This document shows, piece by piece, positions 56,301 to 62,795 of a stretch of DNA of 64,000 bases (position 1 is its first letter; the number at the start of each line of letters is the position of its first letter). The DNA comes from Bradyrhizobium nivariense (GTDB lineage: Bacteria; Pseudomonadota; Alphaproteobacteria; Rhizobiales; Xanthobacteraceae), in NCBI RefSeq assembly GCF_029846715.1, contig NZ_JARVWW010000001.1, positions 620,001 through 684,000 on the forward strand, in the 5' to 3' direction. A model generated the notes under the pieces. That model was not told where the DNA came from, made no database searches, and saw nothing but the letters and a program-made list of their open reading frames with translations. The translations under genes were made by a program, and so were the position numbers.

Positions 56301-56556
56301 ATTGGGATTCGATATGCTCGATGTCGTTGACGCTGTTCGGCAACGACCGCTCATAGAACGTGACGATGCGGCCGGCCATATCGTCGGCAGGCAGACCGGT
56401 GTAGCTGAACACCACGCTGATCACCGGGATGTTGATGTTCGGAAAGATATCGGTCGGCGTCCGCAGCGCCGACGCGGTGCCGAAGATCAGGATCAGCACC
56501 GCCATGACGACGAACGTATACGGCCGCCGCAGGGCCAGCCGAACGATTCCGATCAT
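53371..56556 (-). CDS. RND-family efflux pump (AcrB/HAE1-like)
   Basis: 1,061 residues from ATG 56556 (GGGAGATACTC before it). The layout of two six-helix halves with large periplasmic loops is clear. The proton-relay Asp pair is in LALAVGILVDDATVTIENIN, and PTDIFPNINIPVISVVFSYT is in the N-terminal porter region. Specificity (drug, solvent, siderophore) cannot be read. It is the first gene of an operon that also holds the adaptor, OpgC and the COG4280 protein, divergent from a LysR gene. An in-frame extension to 57030 lies in the LysR gene and is not used. Confidence 0.95.
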   Translation of the reverse strand: MIGIVRLALRRPYTFVVMAVLILIFGTASALRTPTDIFPNINIPVISVVFSYTGLPADDMAGRIVTFYERSLPNSVNDIEHIESQSIVNYGIIKIFFQPTVNINAALAQVNGMSQTVLKQMPPGITPPLILSFNASSVPILQLALSSDKISETQIFDSALNFIRPALAPVPGAALPLPFGGKVRQVQADLNQQALHQYGVSANDVINALSLQNLITPVGTQKIGSYEYTVNLNDSPKAVEAFNDLPIKTVNGTVIYMRDVAYVHDGSPPQTNAVHVNGASAVLLTIMKAGASSTLDIINGVKSLLPTVSQTLPSSLKLTAVGDQSVFVTDAVSSVVREGVIAAALTGAMILLFLGSWRSTLIITLSIPLAILAALTGLSLLGETINVMTLGGLALAVGILVDDATVTIENINWHLEQGKEIEPAILDGAQQIVVPATVSLLCICIAFVPMFGLGGVAGYLFRPLAEAVMLALAASYVLSRTLVPTLANYLLRHRHVHGSADEAGHARASRNPLARFQRGFEHVFEDVRKAYLGLLQLCLRNRIKVIAGFMAFSILSFGLAPSLGQDFFPTVDGGQIKLHVRAPTGTRIEETTSLTDRIGTAINGIIPANELDGIVSNIGLTVSGINMAYNNSGTIGVGDADILISLKPNHAPTDDYIKTMREKLPQQFPGTSFAFLPADIVSQVLNFGVPAPIDLQVAGRDLVANRKYANALLTKIRAIPGIADARIQQAFQQPTLDVNVDRSLTSLAGLTEKDVATAMLTTLSGSSQSAPTYWLNPTNGVSYAVSVQTPQRDINTMTGLQNIPVTSAATANTQLLGGLAQVQRSNSNAVVSHYNVQPVIDIFATPQGRDLGALASDIQKAIHDTAKDLPKGASVALRGQVSTMTSAYQQLFVGLAVAIVLIYLLIVINFQSWVDPFVIVMALPTALAGIVWILFGTGTTLSVPALTGAIMCMGVATANSILVSSFARERMAAGASAMEAAFEAGGSRFRPVLMTALAMVIGMLPMAIEAGQNQPLGRAVIGGLIFATCATLFLVPTIFSLAHSRRPGAASEPDGAIIQSH

Positions 56557-56698
56557 GAGTATCTCCCACGTGAAGCGTTGTGTTGTCGCTGGAGGCGGCC
56601 GACCCCTCGGGGCCGCCCTACTGCGTTGGTGGCCGCGTTGCTGCCCAGCGCGCGGCACGCTGTTCCAACCGACAACCTGGAATCTAGGGTTGAGTTTC

Positions 56699-56713
56699 GC
56701 ATTCGTTAAATGC
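56699..56713. promoter_or_regulatory. Candidate LysR operator
   Basis: GCATT-CGTTA-AATGC, a perfect 5-bp inverted repeat with a five-base spacer, lies in the gap between the RND pump and the LysR gene. It covers the first possible ATG of that gene (56710), which favours a later start for the LysR protein. Confidence 0.5.
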
Positions 56714-56730
56714 ATTCTCTTCATCTGCAC

Positions 56731-57696
56731 ATGTTTGTTCTGAATGATGGATGGAAGAGTACCAATCGCTTGACCAAACCGGCTCCCAGACTGGGTGCGA
56801 TCGACCTGAATCTGCTGGTGGTGTTCGACGCCATCATGCGGGACCGCTCCGTCACACGCGCGGGGCAACGACTGGGACTCAGTCAGCCCGCGATGAGCCA
56901 TGCCCTGACCCGATTGCGTCACATGCTGAAGGACGAATTGTTCGTTCGCAGCCCGAATGGGATGATGCCGACGCCGCGGGCCGAGGAACTCGCCGCACCG
57001 ATCAGAATGGCACTCGATGGGCTGCAACAATCGCTGGAGCCGGTGCAGTTCGATCCGTCAAAGGCGACGGCAACGTTCCGCATTGCGGTCGATAACTATG
57101 CGGCGATCGTTCTGGTCGCGCCGATAGCGGCGCATGTGGCCAAGATTGCTCCCGGAGTGAAGCTGGATTTTCGGCCAAGTGGCACGCTGGACGTTCTCGG
57201 ACAGCTTGATCGAAGCGAACTGCATTTGGCGATGGGTCCGTTAGGAGTCCAGGGCGAGCGGTTCTCCCGGCGGCGGTTGCTGCAGGATCAATTCGTCGTG
57301 GTGCATCGCAAGGGTCATCCGGCCGCGAAAACACGGGAGTTCTCGACCGAGAAGCTGGCAACGCTGCCGCAACTGGAAATCTCGTCCGCTCAATTCGGGC
57401 CCGATTTTGCCGAGACCGGCCCTGAAAGATCAAAGCTTGGCCCAAGAGCGGCGATGCGTGCGCCATTCTTGTCAGCGGCGCCGATTCTGGCGACATCGGA
57501 CCTGGTATCGGTGCTTCCGCTCAACGTCGCCAAAAGCATGACGAGGTCCCACCAGCTTGTTCACCGTCGACTGTCACGTTCGCCGAAGCCGATCGAAGCT
57601 GCCATGATTTGGCTGCGGCGGCTGGACAACCAGCCTGCACATGCGTGGCTGCGTGATGTCATCGGCCGCGTGACCGGTGAATTGCAGGACACCTGA
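56731..57696 (+). CDS. LysR-family regulator, divergent from the RND operon
   Basis: About 321 residues from ATG 56731; the open frame begins at 56710, and a TTG at 56770 with GGAAGAG ten bases before it is another candidate. The HTH reads LLVVFDAIMRDRSVTRAGQR, LGLSQPAMSHALTRLRHMLK and FVRSPNGMMPTPRAEELA. The effector domain is NodD/SyrM-like (FRIAVDNYAAIVLVAPIAAH). It probably controls the divergent efflux operon in response to the exported compound. Its 3' end is the last gene before the tRNA-bounded element. Confidence 0.88.
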   Translation: MFVLNDGWKSTNRLTKPAPRLGAIDLNLLVVFDAIMRDRSVTRAGQRLGLSQPAMSHALTRLRHMLKDELFVRSPNGMMPTPRAEELAAPIRMALDGLQQSLEPVQFDPSKATATFRIAVDNYAAIVLVAPIAAHVAKIAPGVKLDFRPSGTLDVLGQLDRSELHLAMGPLGVQGERFSRRRLLQDQFVVVHRKGHPAAKTREFSTEKLATLPQLEISSAQFGPDFAETGPERSKLGPRAAMRAPFLSAAPILATSDLVSVLPLNVAKSMTRSHQLVHRRLSRSPKPIEAAMIWLRRLDNQPAHAWLRDVIGRVTGELQDT

Positions 57697-58134
57697 GGGC
57701 GGAGAAATCTCAATCCAGCACCTATTTCGTCGCCAAGGCGAATGACCGCTTTGCGCGGCGGGTTCAACTGATCGCGCGACAAGGAAAGCGAAAGAGCGAT
57801 AAAAGCTGCCGAACTGATTGCAGACACCACGGCAACACCACAGTTCGCGGAACTGAAAACATTTGGCAAATTTGGAAAGGTATTCAGCCTGGTTGCCGAA
57901 ATAGCTTTGGCGGTTGTCGGAATGAGATCTGAAAATTCGCACTAAGTCATTGAAAAATTTGGAGCGGGTGAAGGGAATCGAACCCTCGTATTCAGCTTGG
58001 AAGGCTGCCCCATATTTCAACAAAATCAACGACTTACATGTAAAACCGACGCTAAGGGACGCTTGACATATCAATAGGTTAGCAGCGCGCTGTAAAACTG
58101 CTCGTCAGGTTGCGTGCAGGTCCCTGCAACGTCT
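57697..58134. other. Junction region holding the left copy of the tRNA-Gly repeat
   Basis: No confident gene. A minus-strand frame from 57869 overlaps the LysR 3' end. The left attachment repeat lies at 57960-58008. From there rightwards the base composition falls to a clearly more A/T-rich level until 59410. Confidence 0.5.
57960..58008 (-). repeat. Left attachment repeat: displaced 3' end of tRNA-Gly
   Basis: 49 bases identical to 59600-59648, the 3' two thirds of the intact tRNA-Gly gene (CCA end, T-arm, variable loop and anticodon loop). The match stops after the anticodon stem. A direct repeat of a tRNA 3' end at this spacing (1,640 bp) is the hallmark of tyrosine-recombinase integration at a tRNA gene. 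Confidence 0.92.
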
Positions 58135-58398
58135 CTACCGCCCTTTTGACCTCTTCGATTTGGGAAGTTCAGCGCGGTGGTTGCCTTTGTCGAACAGCAA
58201 TCCTGCATCGATGTTGAGCGCTATCGCTGCCCTCCAGAGCGTCACAAGAGTCGCATTGCGACGCCCCGCTTCAAGGCCACTGATATAGAACTGCTCGACG
58301 CCCATCCGACCGGCTAACTCCTCCTGCGAGATACCGGCTTCAAGGCGCGCCTTTCGTACATTCATGCCAACGATTTTGCGCACGTCCATGATGGACAT
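58135..58398 (-). CDS. XRE-family HTH regulator of the tRNA-Gly element
   Basis: 87 residues with a clear helix-turn-helix: RKIVGMNVRKARLEAGISQE, ELAGRMGVEQFYISGLEAGR, RNATLVTLWRAAIALNIDAG. A basic tail follows. ATG 58398 or the Met three codons later is the start; neither has a ribosome site, so a leaderless or very short leader mRNA is possible. The 17-bp A/T motif at 58425-58441 lies just upstream and recurs before the third gene of the element. It is therefore the likely operator of this regulator. Confidence 0.88.
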   Translation of the reverse strand: MSIMDVRKIVGMNVRKARLEAGISQEELAGRMGVEQFYISGLEAGRRNATLVTLWRAAIALNIDAGLLFDKGNHRAELPKSKRSKGR

Positions 58399-58424
58399 GC
58401 GAAGTCAACGCGAAGTTGCGAGCC

Positions 58425-58441
58425 ATATATTATAGTATATA
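58425..58441. promoter_or_regulatory. 17-bp A/T motif in the divergent promoter of the element (copy 1)
   Basis: ATATATTATAGTATATA, the exact reverse complement of 59154-59170. It lies 27 bases upstream of the XRE start and 49 bases upstream of the exported-protein start, overlapping where both promoters must be. It is probably the binding site of the XRE protein. Confidence 0.7.
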
Positions 58442-58489
58442 AACTAGAGTGCACGTCTCATTTCCAACAACCCCCTTTGCAGTAGCGCC

Positions 58490-59095
58490 ATGAAATTCCT
58501 TTTCGTCCTTCTCGCCTCGACCTTTGTTGCTTTGCCGATCTACGCGGCCAATGCCGAGAATGAGGACGATAAGGATTTTCTCTTAGCTAACGAAAGAGCC
58601 GTGGCAGCTATCAAAACCTGCAATCAATTTGGTGCGTCCTATTGCCACTCTGATCTCGCGCTCGCGACGGAACAGATCGTCAATAGCTTCGACAACGAAA
58701 AGCGCCGCCTGTCCAAATTAGCATGCACGTCTCCTCAATGGACGACCACCACAGACAGGTACCTGATAATCGTCAAAGGTTTCGGCACCGGTGTCGCTCG
58801 CATTATGGAAGGCACCGCGGCCTTGGGACGAACGGATCGCTCAGAGCTTGCCAACGTTAAGGAGCTCTCGACCACGTTCAATCGAGTCATAAGGTTTGGG
58901 GCGGAGATGTTGCTCACAACAGGGGATTTAGCGCTTCAAGCCGGATGCCGCGAGGAAGCAGATAGAAGTTATCGAGCCGTCCTCGCCTCCTTCGTAAGCG
59001 AAGACATGTCGGCCTATCGCGAACGGGCTCGGGTCGGCATTGAGGACGTAAGAAATTCTCGTGGTCTATTCTGCCGCGTAGTCGGACGCTGTTGA
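58490..59095 (+). CDS. Exported cargo protein of the tRNA-Gly element, unknown function
   Basis: 201 residues with a signal peptide (MKFLFVLLASTFVALPIYA-ANA). The mature protein is mostly helical, with cysteines in IKTCNQFGASYCHSDLALA, KLACTSPQ, LQAGCREEADRSYRAVL and a terminal LFCRVVGRC. Paired cysteines suggest disulfides in the periplasm. I do not recognise the family. It is the main cargo of the small element and is divergent from the XRE gene, sharing its promoter region and A/T motif. Composition is lower in GC than the surrounding chromosome. Confidence 0.7.
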   Translation: MKFLFVLLASTFVALPIYAANAENEDDKDFLLANERAVAAIKTCNQFGASYCHSDLALATEQIVNSFDNEKRRLSKLACTSPQWTTTTDRYLIIVKGFGTGVARIMEGTAALGRTDRSELANVKELSTTFNRVIRFGAEMLLTTGDLALQAGCREEADRSYRAVLASFVSEDMSAYRERARVGIEDVRNSRGLFCRVVGRC

Positions 59096-59153
59096 TTCGA
59101 ATCGTCCAAAATTTTGATGCTGTTACAAACGGGCAAAAGTTCAAATTGAGACC

Positions 59154-59170
59154 TATATACTATAATATAT
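59154..59170. promoter_or_regulatory. 17-bp A/T motif upstream of the third gene (copy 2)
   Basis: TATATACTATAATATAT, identical in reverse complement to 58425-58441. It lies 38 bases before the TTG start at 59208 and so sits at the expected promoter position. One regulator could thus control all genes of the element. Confidence 0.7.
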
Positions 59171-59207
59171 AGTTTGGAATTTGGTCTCCATCTCTCGGAG
59201 TTTTTAG

Positions 59208-59408
59208 TTGGCCCGCCGCCCTGCACAATTCAAGCAACACGACATTACACGCGCTGTACGCGGCGCGATCGCGGGTGGCGTTGAAATTCAGCGTGTCGAA
59301 ATCGACAGGGATGGAAAGATCGTTCTGATCACCGGCCCTAAACCGACGTCAGGTGATGAACTCGACCAAGAATTGGCAGAGTTTGAGTCGCGCCACCGTC
59401 AAGACTGA
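59208..59408 (+). CDS. 66-residue conserved protein normally found beside integrases
   Basis: A TTG at 59208, with CTCGGAG upstream, opens LARRPAQFKQHDITRAVRGA, followed by IAGGVEIQRVEIDRDGKIVL and ELDQELAEFESRH. This short family is one I associate with genes placed directly before tyrosine integrases in alphaproteobacterial islands and prophages. No integrase follows; only 190 bases separate it from tRNA-Gly. It may be a DNA-binding accessory. Function unknown. Confidence 0.7.
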   Translation: MARRPAQFKQHDITRAVRGAIAGGVEIQRVEIDRDGKIVLITGPKPTSGDELDQELAEFESRHRQD

Positions 59409-59599
59409 CTCCTAGGGCACCTACTGAAATCCGACCGGAGAAGCGTGGGGGAAATTGCAGGTCCCGGCACGGTTCAGCGGCAGCCACTACGGTGGGACGT
59501 TCGTGCGTTTTTTTCGCGATTGTCCAGCCGCTAGGGGGATAGCGCGGCGTTCTGTAAAACGGATGTACGCGTCTGGAGACCCTGCTGGGTGGGGTTTGC

Positions 59600-59673
59600 T
59601 GGAGCGGGTGAAGGGAATCGAACCCTCGTATTCAGCTTGGAAGGCTGCTGCTCTACCATTGAGCTACACCCGC
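59600..59673 (-). tRNA. tRNA-Gly (anticodon TCC)
   Basis: 74 bases on the minus strand. Acceptor GCGGGTG pairs with CACCCGC, followed by TCCA (discriminator plus encoded CCA). D-stem GCTC/GAGC. Anticodon loop CTTCCAA, giving TCC. T-arm GAGGG-TTCGATT-CCCTT. All stems pair apart from one anticodon-stem end pair. Its 3' 49 bases are duplicated at 57960-58008, so it is the integration site of the element to its left; the gene itself was kept whole by the integration. Confidence 0.96.
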
Positions 59674-59774
59674 GACAGGGGCTCCCTAACACGGCCGGGC
59701 GGCGGTCTCAACTGCCCAACAGACGGCTTCCCGGCCTTGCGAACAGCCGCTGGTTCCTCCCGGCCCGCCTCCCC

Positions 59775-59803
59775 TTAACAGCGGCGGCATTGCCGCCTAT
59801 ATT
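59775..59803 (+). promoter_or_regulatory. Sigma-70-type promoter of the short transcription unit
   Basis: TTAACA (59775-59780), 17 bases, TATATT (59798-59803). The spacer contains the palindrome GGCGGC-ATT-GCCGCC (59783-59797), a possible operator between the two promoter boxes. Transcription should begin near 59810. Confidence 0.65.
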
Positions 59804-59838
59804 GAGGTCTTCCGAAACCAACGAAAGGAGGTGATCCA

Positions 59839-59883
59839 GTGTCTTTTACCAAGCGCTGTCACCTCGCTGGGATCGCCCGCTAG
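59839..59883 (+). CDS. 14-residue ORF with a maximal Shine-Dalgarno sequence
   Basis: A GTG at 59839 opens MSFTKRCHLAGIAR and stops at TAG 59881. Upstream, GAAAGGAGGTGATCCAG (59823-59839) is complementary over 17 bases to the canonical 3' tail of bacterial 16S rRNA. The GGAGG core is seven bases from the GTG. Inside the ORF, TCACCTC (59859-59865) can pair with GAGGTGA (59828-59834) of the ribosome site, so the leader can fold on itself. Promoter and terminator frame an RNA of about 165 bases. It could be a leader peptide, a regulatory RNA or both; no target is known. Confidence 0.5.
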   Translation: MSFTKRCHLAGIAR

Positions 59884-59944
59884 GCTTTGAATAGAAGCTT
59901 GGCATCGGGGCGCTCTCGGCCCTGGACCAGCGAGCAAGAAATCG

Positions 59945-59976
59945 GGCGCGACGGGGCCTCCCCGCCGCGCCTTTTT
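59945..59976 (+). terminator. Strong rho-independent terminator
   Basis: Stem GGCGCG-A-CGGGG (59945-59956) with CCCCG-C-CGCGCC (59960-59971), one bulge mismatch, a three-base loop, then TTTTT. It ends the short plus-strand unit and lies 17 bases beyond the convergent histidine-kinase stop, which it may also serve. Confidence 0.88.
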
Positions 59977-59992
59977 CGTTGGCGGGCGCCGC

Positions 59993-62419
59993 TCAGGCCG
60001 GCGGCTCGCCCGCAAGCACCTCGCGGATCTTCAGCGACAGCTCCGACTTCCGGTACGGTTTCCTGAGCAATGCCACGCCGGGGTCGAGCTGCCCCCCGTG
60101 GACGATGGTGTCGTCGGTGTAGCCGGAGGTGTAGAGCACCCGCGCTCCCGGCCGGCGGAGCTGGACGGCTTCGGCCAATTCCCGCCCGTTCATGCCGCCG
60201 GGCATGATGATGTCGGTGAACAGCAGATCGAACCTGGCGCCCTGATCGACCAGTGCAAGCGCGGCTGCGCCGTCCCCGGCGGCGAGCGTGCGATAGCCGA
60301 GGGTGCCGAGCTGGGCGATGACATAGCCCTGCACCAGCGGATCGTCCTCGACCACGAGTATCGTCTCGTGCCCGCGTGCCGCCGCGAGCGCCTGAACCGG
60401 TGCCGTTCTGGCCGGCGCATCGCCCTTCGATCGCGGCAGGAACAGCCGCATCACCGTGCCACGTCCCTCCTCGCTTTCGATGGCGACGGTGCCTCCGGTC
60501 TGGCGGGCAAAGCCGTAGACCATGCTCAGCCCAAGCCCGGTGCCGCGACCGACGCCCTTGGTGGTGAAGAACGGCTCGAACACGCGCTCGCGGATGTCGG
60601 GGGCAATGCCGTGGCCGGTGTCGGCTACCGCGACCATCACGAAGGCACCGCGCATGACATCGCCGTCGCCGGTAGTGCTCGTGCCGTCGAGGTCGCGGTT
60701 CGCAGTCTCGAGCGTGAGCCTGCCGCCTCCCGGCATCGCGTCACGGGCGTTGACGGCGAGATTGACGATCGCGGACGTGAGCTGCGACGGATCTGCCAAC
60801 GCGGACCAGGCGTCGTCCGCGAGCCGTGTCACGATCTCGATATGCTCGCCGAGCATCGGCTTCAGCAGCTTCGCCGTCTCGACCACGAGCGCGTTGACGT
60901 CGATCTCGCGCGGCTCGAGCGGCTGGCGACGCGCGAAGGTCAAGAGCTGCGAGGTGATCTCCGCGCCACGCGCGGCCGCATCGTCGATCAACTGCGCGAT
61001 CGCGGCGAACTCGGGCTTGTCCGCAAGCCCCTCCTGGACGATCTCGATGGTGCCGGTGATGACGGTGAGCACGTTATTGAAGTCGTGCGCGACGCCGCCG
61101 GTGAGCTGACCAATCGCGTCCATCTTCTGGGATTGGCGCAGCCGCTCCCCGGTTTCGTGCTGCTCGGTGAGGTCGGTCGCTGACCCCCGATAGCCCATGA
61201 AGCGTCCGTCGGCGGCGAACACCGGCTGGCCGTTGACGCTGAAATGACGCACGCGTCCGGACACGTCGCGGCCACGATATTCGAACTTCCGGAACGGCTC
61301 GTGGCGGTCCAGCGTCGCCGTGTGCGCGCGCCATTTCTCCGGCTCGGCGTCGCGGTCGAAGGCGGCATCGGAACGGCGCTTGCCGATCAGCGCCTTGTTG
61401 TCCATGCCGAAGGCGCCGGCCCGGTCGGATATGTAGGTGAACAAATGATCCGGTCCGGTCTCCCAGAACCAGTCGGAGGCGGTCTCGGCATAGTCGCGGA
61501 AACGCTGCTCGCTCGCACGCGCGGCCTCCTCCGCGCGCCGGCGGATATTCAGGTCACGCTCGAGATTCGCATTGGCCTCGCGCAGCTCGCCATAGGCTCG
61601 CTCGAGCTTTGCACGCATGGCGTTGAAGGCATCGATCACCTTGTCGAGCTCGTCGGCATCGTGGGGCGCCCGGCGCTCCAGCTGCAAAGGCGGCGGTGGC
61701 CGCGTCAGGCTGTATTTGCTGACGAACTCCGCGATGGCGACGAGATGCCGCGTCACCAGCAGATGGACCATGTAGATGATGAACAGGGAGACGAGGAACG
61801 TCTTCGCCGCCTGGCTTGCCAGAATGACGAGGGCACGGTTCAGCAGTTGCTGATAGACATCGGTCAGGGTCGCCTCGACGTGGAGCACGCCGATCGGGCG
61901 TGCGGTCCCCTGCACGATGTTGTTCAAGGGATAGTCGCGCGTCACGATCGAGCGGGTGCTCGGCTCGCCGACTGCGAGATGGATCGGATTGGGACGATCG
62001 GCGATCTCGTGGACTTCCGCCGCCCGAATGTCGGGAAGCCGCAGGATGCCGTCGAGCTGGAGCTTGAGCTGGTTCTGGTCGAGATTCCACAGGCTCTCGC
62101 CGAGGCTGCCGGTAGTGCTGCGACCGATCTCGTCAAGCCGCGTCTCAATGACGCCGACCTCACGCTCGTAGTCCAGATAGAGCTGGAGTGCGGTCAGCGT
62201 GAGCGTCACGATCGAAGAGAACAGCAGCACGGCGGCCAGGAGGCGGGGTCCGACGCCGCTGCGCGACCAGTTGAAGATCCGCGACAGCAGCGCCCCGATC
62301 ATCGGCGGCGCGAGGGCAGCGCCGATTCCGTTCATATTCTGCCCGGTCGAATCCTGCTTCGCGGCCGCCGGGGCGATGGCGTGGCTGCGCTTGGAGTCCT
62401 CGTCGCCTGCATTGCCCAT
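59993..62419 (-). CDS. Hybrid sensor histidine kinase with PAS and receiver domains
   Basis: 808 residues from ATG 62419; the open frame reaches 62503, and a Met at 62335 is another option. Two membrane helices (LLAAVLLFSSIVTLTLTAL; LASQAAKTFLVSLFIIYMV) flank a periplasmic sensor of about 110 residues. A HAMP-like linker, a PAS domain (YAETASDWFWETGPDHLFTY) and the H-box GGVAHDFNNVLTVI follow. The N-box is NLAVNARDAMPGG and the G-boxes are DTGHGI and GTGLGLSMVYG. A C-terminal receiver carries VVEDDPLVQGYV, the acceptor Asp in LFTDIIMPGG and the Lys in LRKPYRKSE. The kinase can phosphorylate its own receiver. No separate response regulator is in view. The divergent periplasmic protein may supply the signal. 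Confidence 0.93.
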   Translation of the reverse strand: MGNAGDEDSKRSHAIAPAAAKQDSTGQNMNGIGAALAPPMIGALLSRIFNWSRSGVGPRLLAAVLLFSSIVTLTLTALQLYLDYEREVGVIETRLDEIGRSTTGSLGESLWNLDQNQLKLQLDGILRLPDIRAAEVHEIADRPNPIHLAVGEPSTRSIVTRDYPLNNIVQGTARPIGVLHVEATLTDVYQQLLNRALVILASQAAKTFLVSLFIIYMVHLLVTRHLVAIAEFVSKYSLTRPPPPLQLERRAPHDADELDKVIDAFNAMRAKLERAYGELREANANLERDLNIRRRAEEAARASEQRFRDYAETASDWFWETGPDHLFTYISDRAGAFGMDNKALIGKRRSDAAFDRDAEPEKWRAHTATLDRHEPFRKFEYRGRDVSGRVRHFSVNGQPVFAADGRFMGYRGSATDLTEQHETGERLRQSQKMDAIGQLTGGVAHDFNNVLTVITGTIEIVQEGLADKPEFAAIAQLIDDAAARGAEITSQLLTFARRQPLEPREIDVNALVVETAKLLKPMLGEHIEIVTRLADDAWSALADPSQLTSAIVNLAVNARDAMPGGGRLTLETANRDLDGTSTTGDGDVMRGAFVMVAVADTGHGIAPDIRERVFEPFFTTKGVGRGTGLGLSMVYGFARQTGGTVAIESEEGRGTVMRLFLPRSKGDAPARTAPVQALAAARGHETILVVEDDPLVQGYVIAQLGTLGYRTLAAGDGAAALALVDQGARFDLLFTDIIMPGGMNGRELAEAVQLRRPGARVLYTSGYTDDTIVHGGQLDPGVALLRKPYRKSELSLKIREVLAGEPPA

Positions 62420-62491
62420 GCACCATGTCCCCGAAAATGGCACCCTGCTCCGGCCGGCCGCAGCCGCGAGCAATTCGATCGTTGAGACTTT

Positions 62492-62555
62492 CCCTTCGCG
62501 CAACGTGCCCTTCGCGCAACGTGCCCGTCACGCGACGTGTCCGTCACGCGAGGCG
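62492..62555. repeat. Four tandem 16-bp repeats upstream of the kinase
   Basis: Units at 62492-62507 and 62508-62523 are identical (CCCTTCGCGCAACGTG). Units at 62524-62539 (CCCGTCACGCGACGTG) and 62540-62555 (TCCGTCACGCGAGGCG) are diverged copies. They lie between the kinase start and the divergent binding-type gene, where regulator sites or repeat-driven expression variation are possible. Confidence 0.75.
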
Positions 62556-62795
62556 CGCAGCGATCCTGTCGGCCCATGGGTGCCTTGGAGTCGGCGGCGT
62601 CATGTCTTGCGCCCAGCAGCAGGATCCTCGCGCAAGCTATCACTTCGCGTGCTAAAATGACATCGGGTGAAAGTCCGGAACCGCCTGCAAGGCGGGCGAG
62701 CGACGATCGTTGTGACCGCCGCAGGCCCCACCCCCGGTAGACCGCGCGAGCGCCCGAATCCAATGGTAGCAACGCACGCCCGAAGGAGACGCCTG

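Noticed and set aside
57561-57869. 102-codon minus-strand frame opening MPNVFSSANCGVAVVSAISS, overlapping the LysR 3' end
   Set aside because: The first 60 residues look like a signal-like small protein, but the rest runs antisense through the LysR gene, no ribosome site is visible and no family is recognised.
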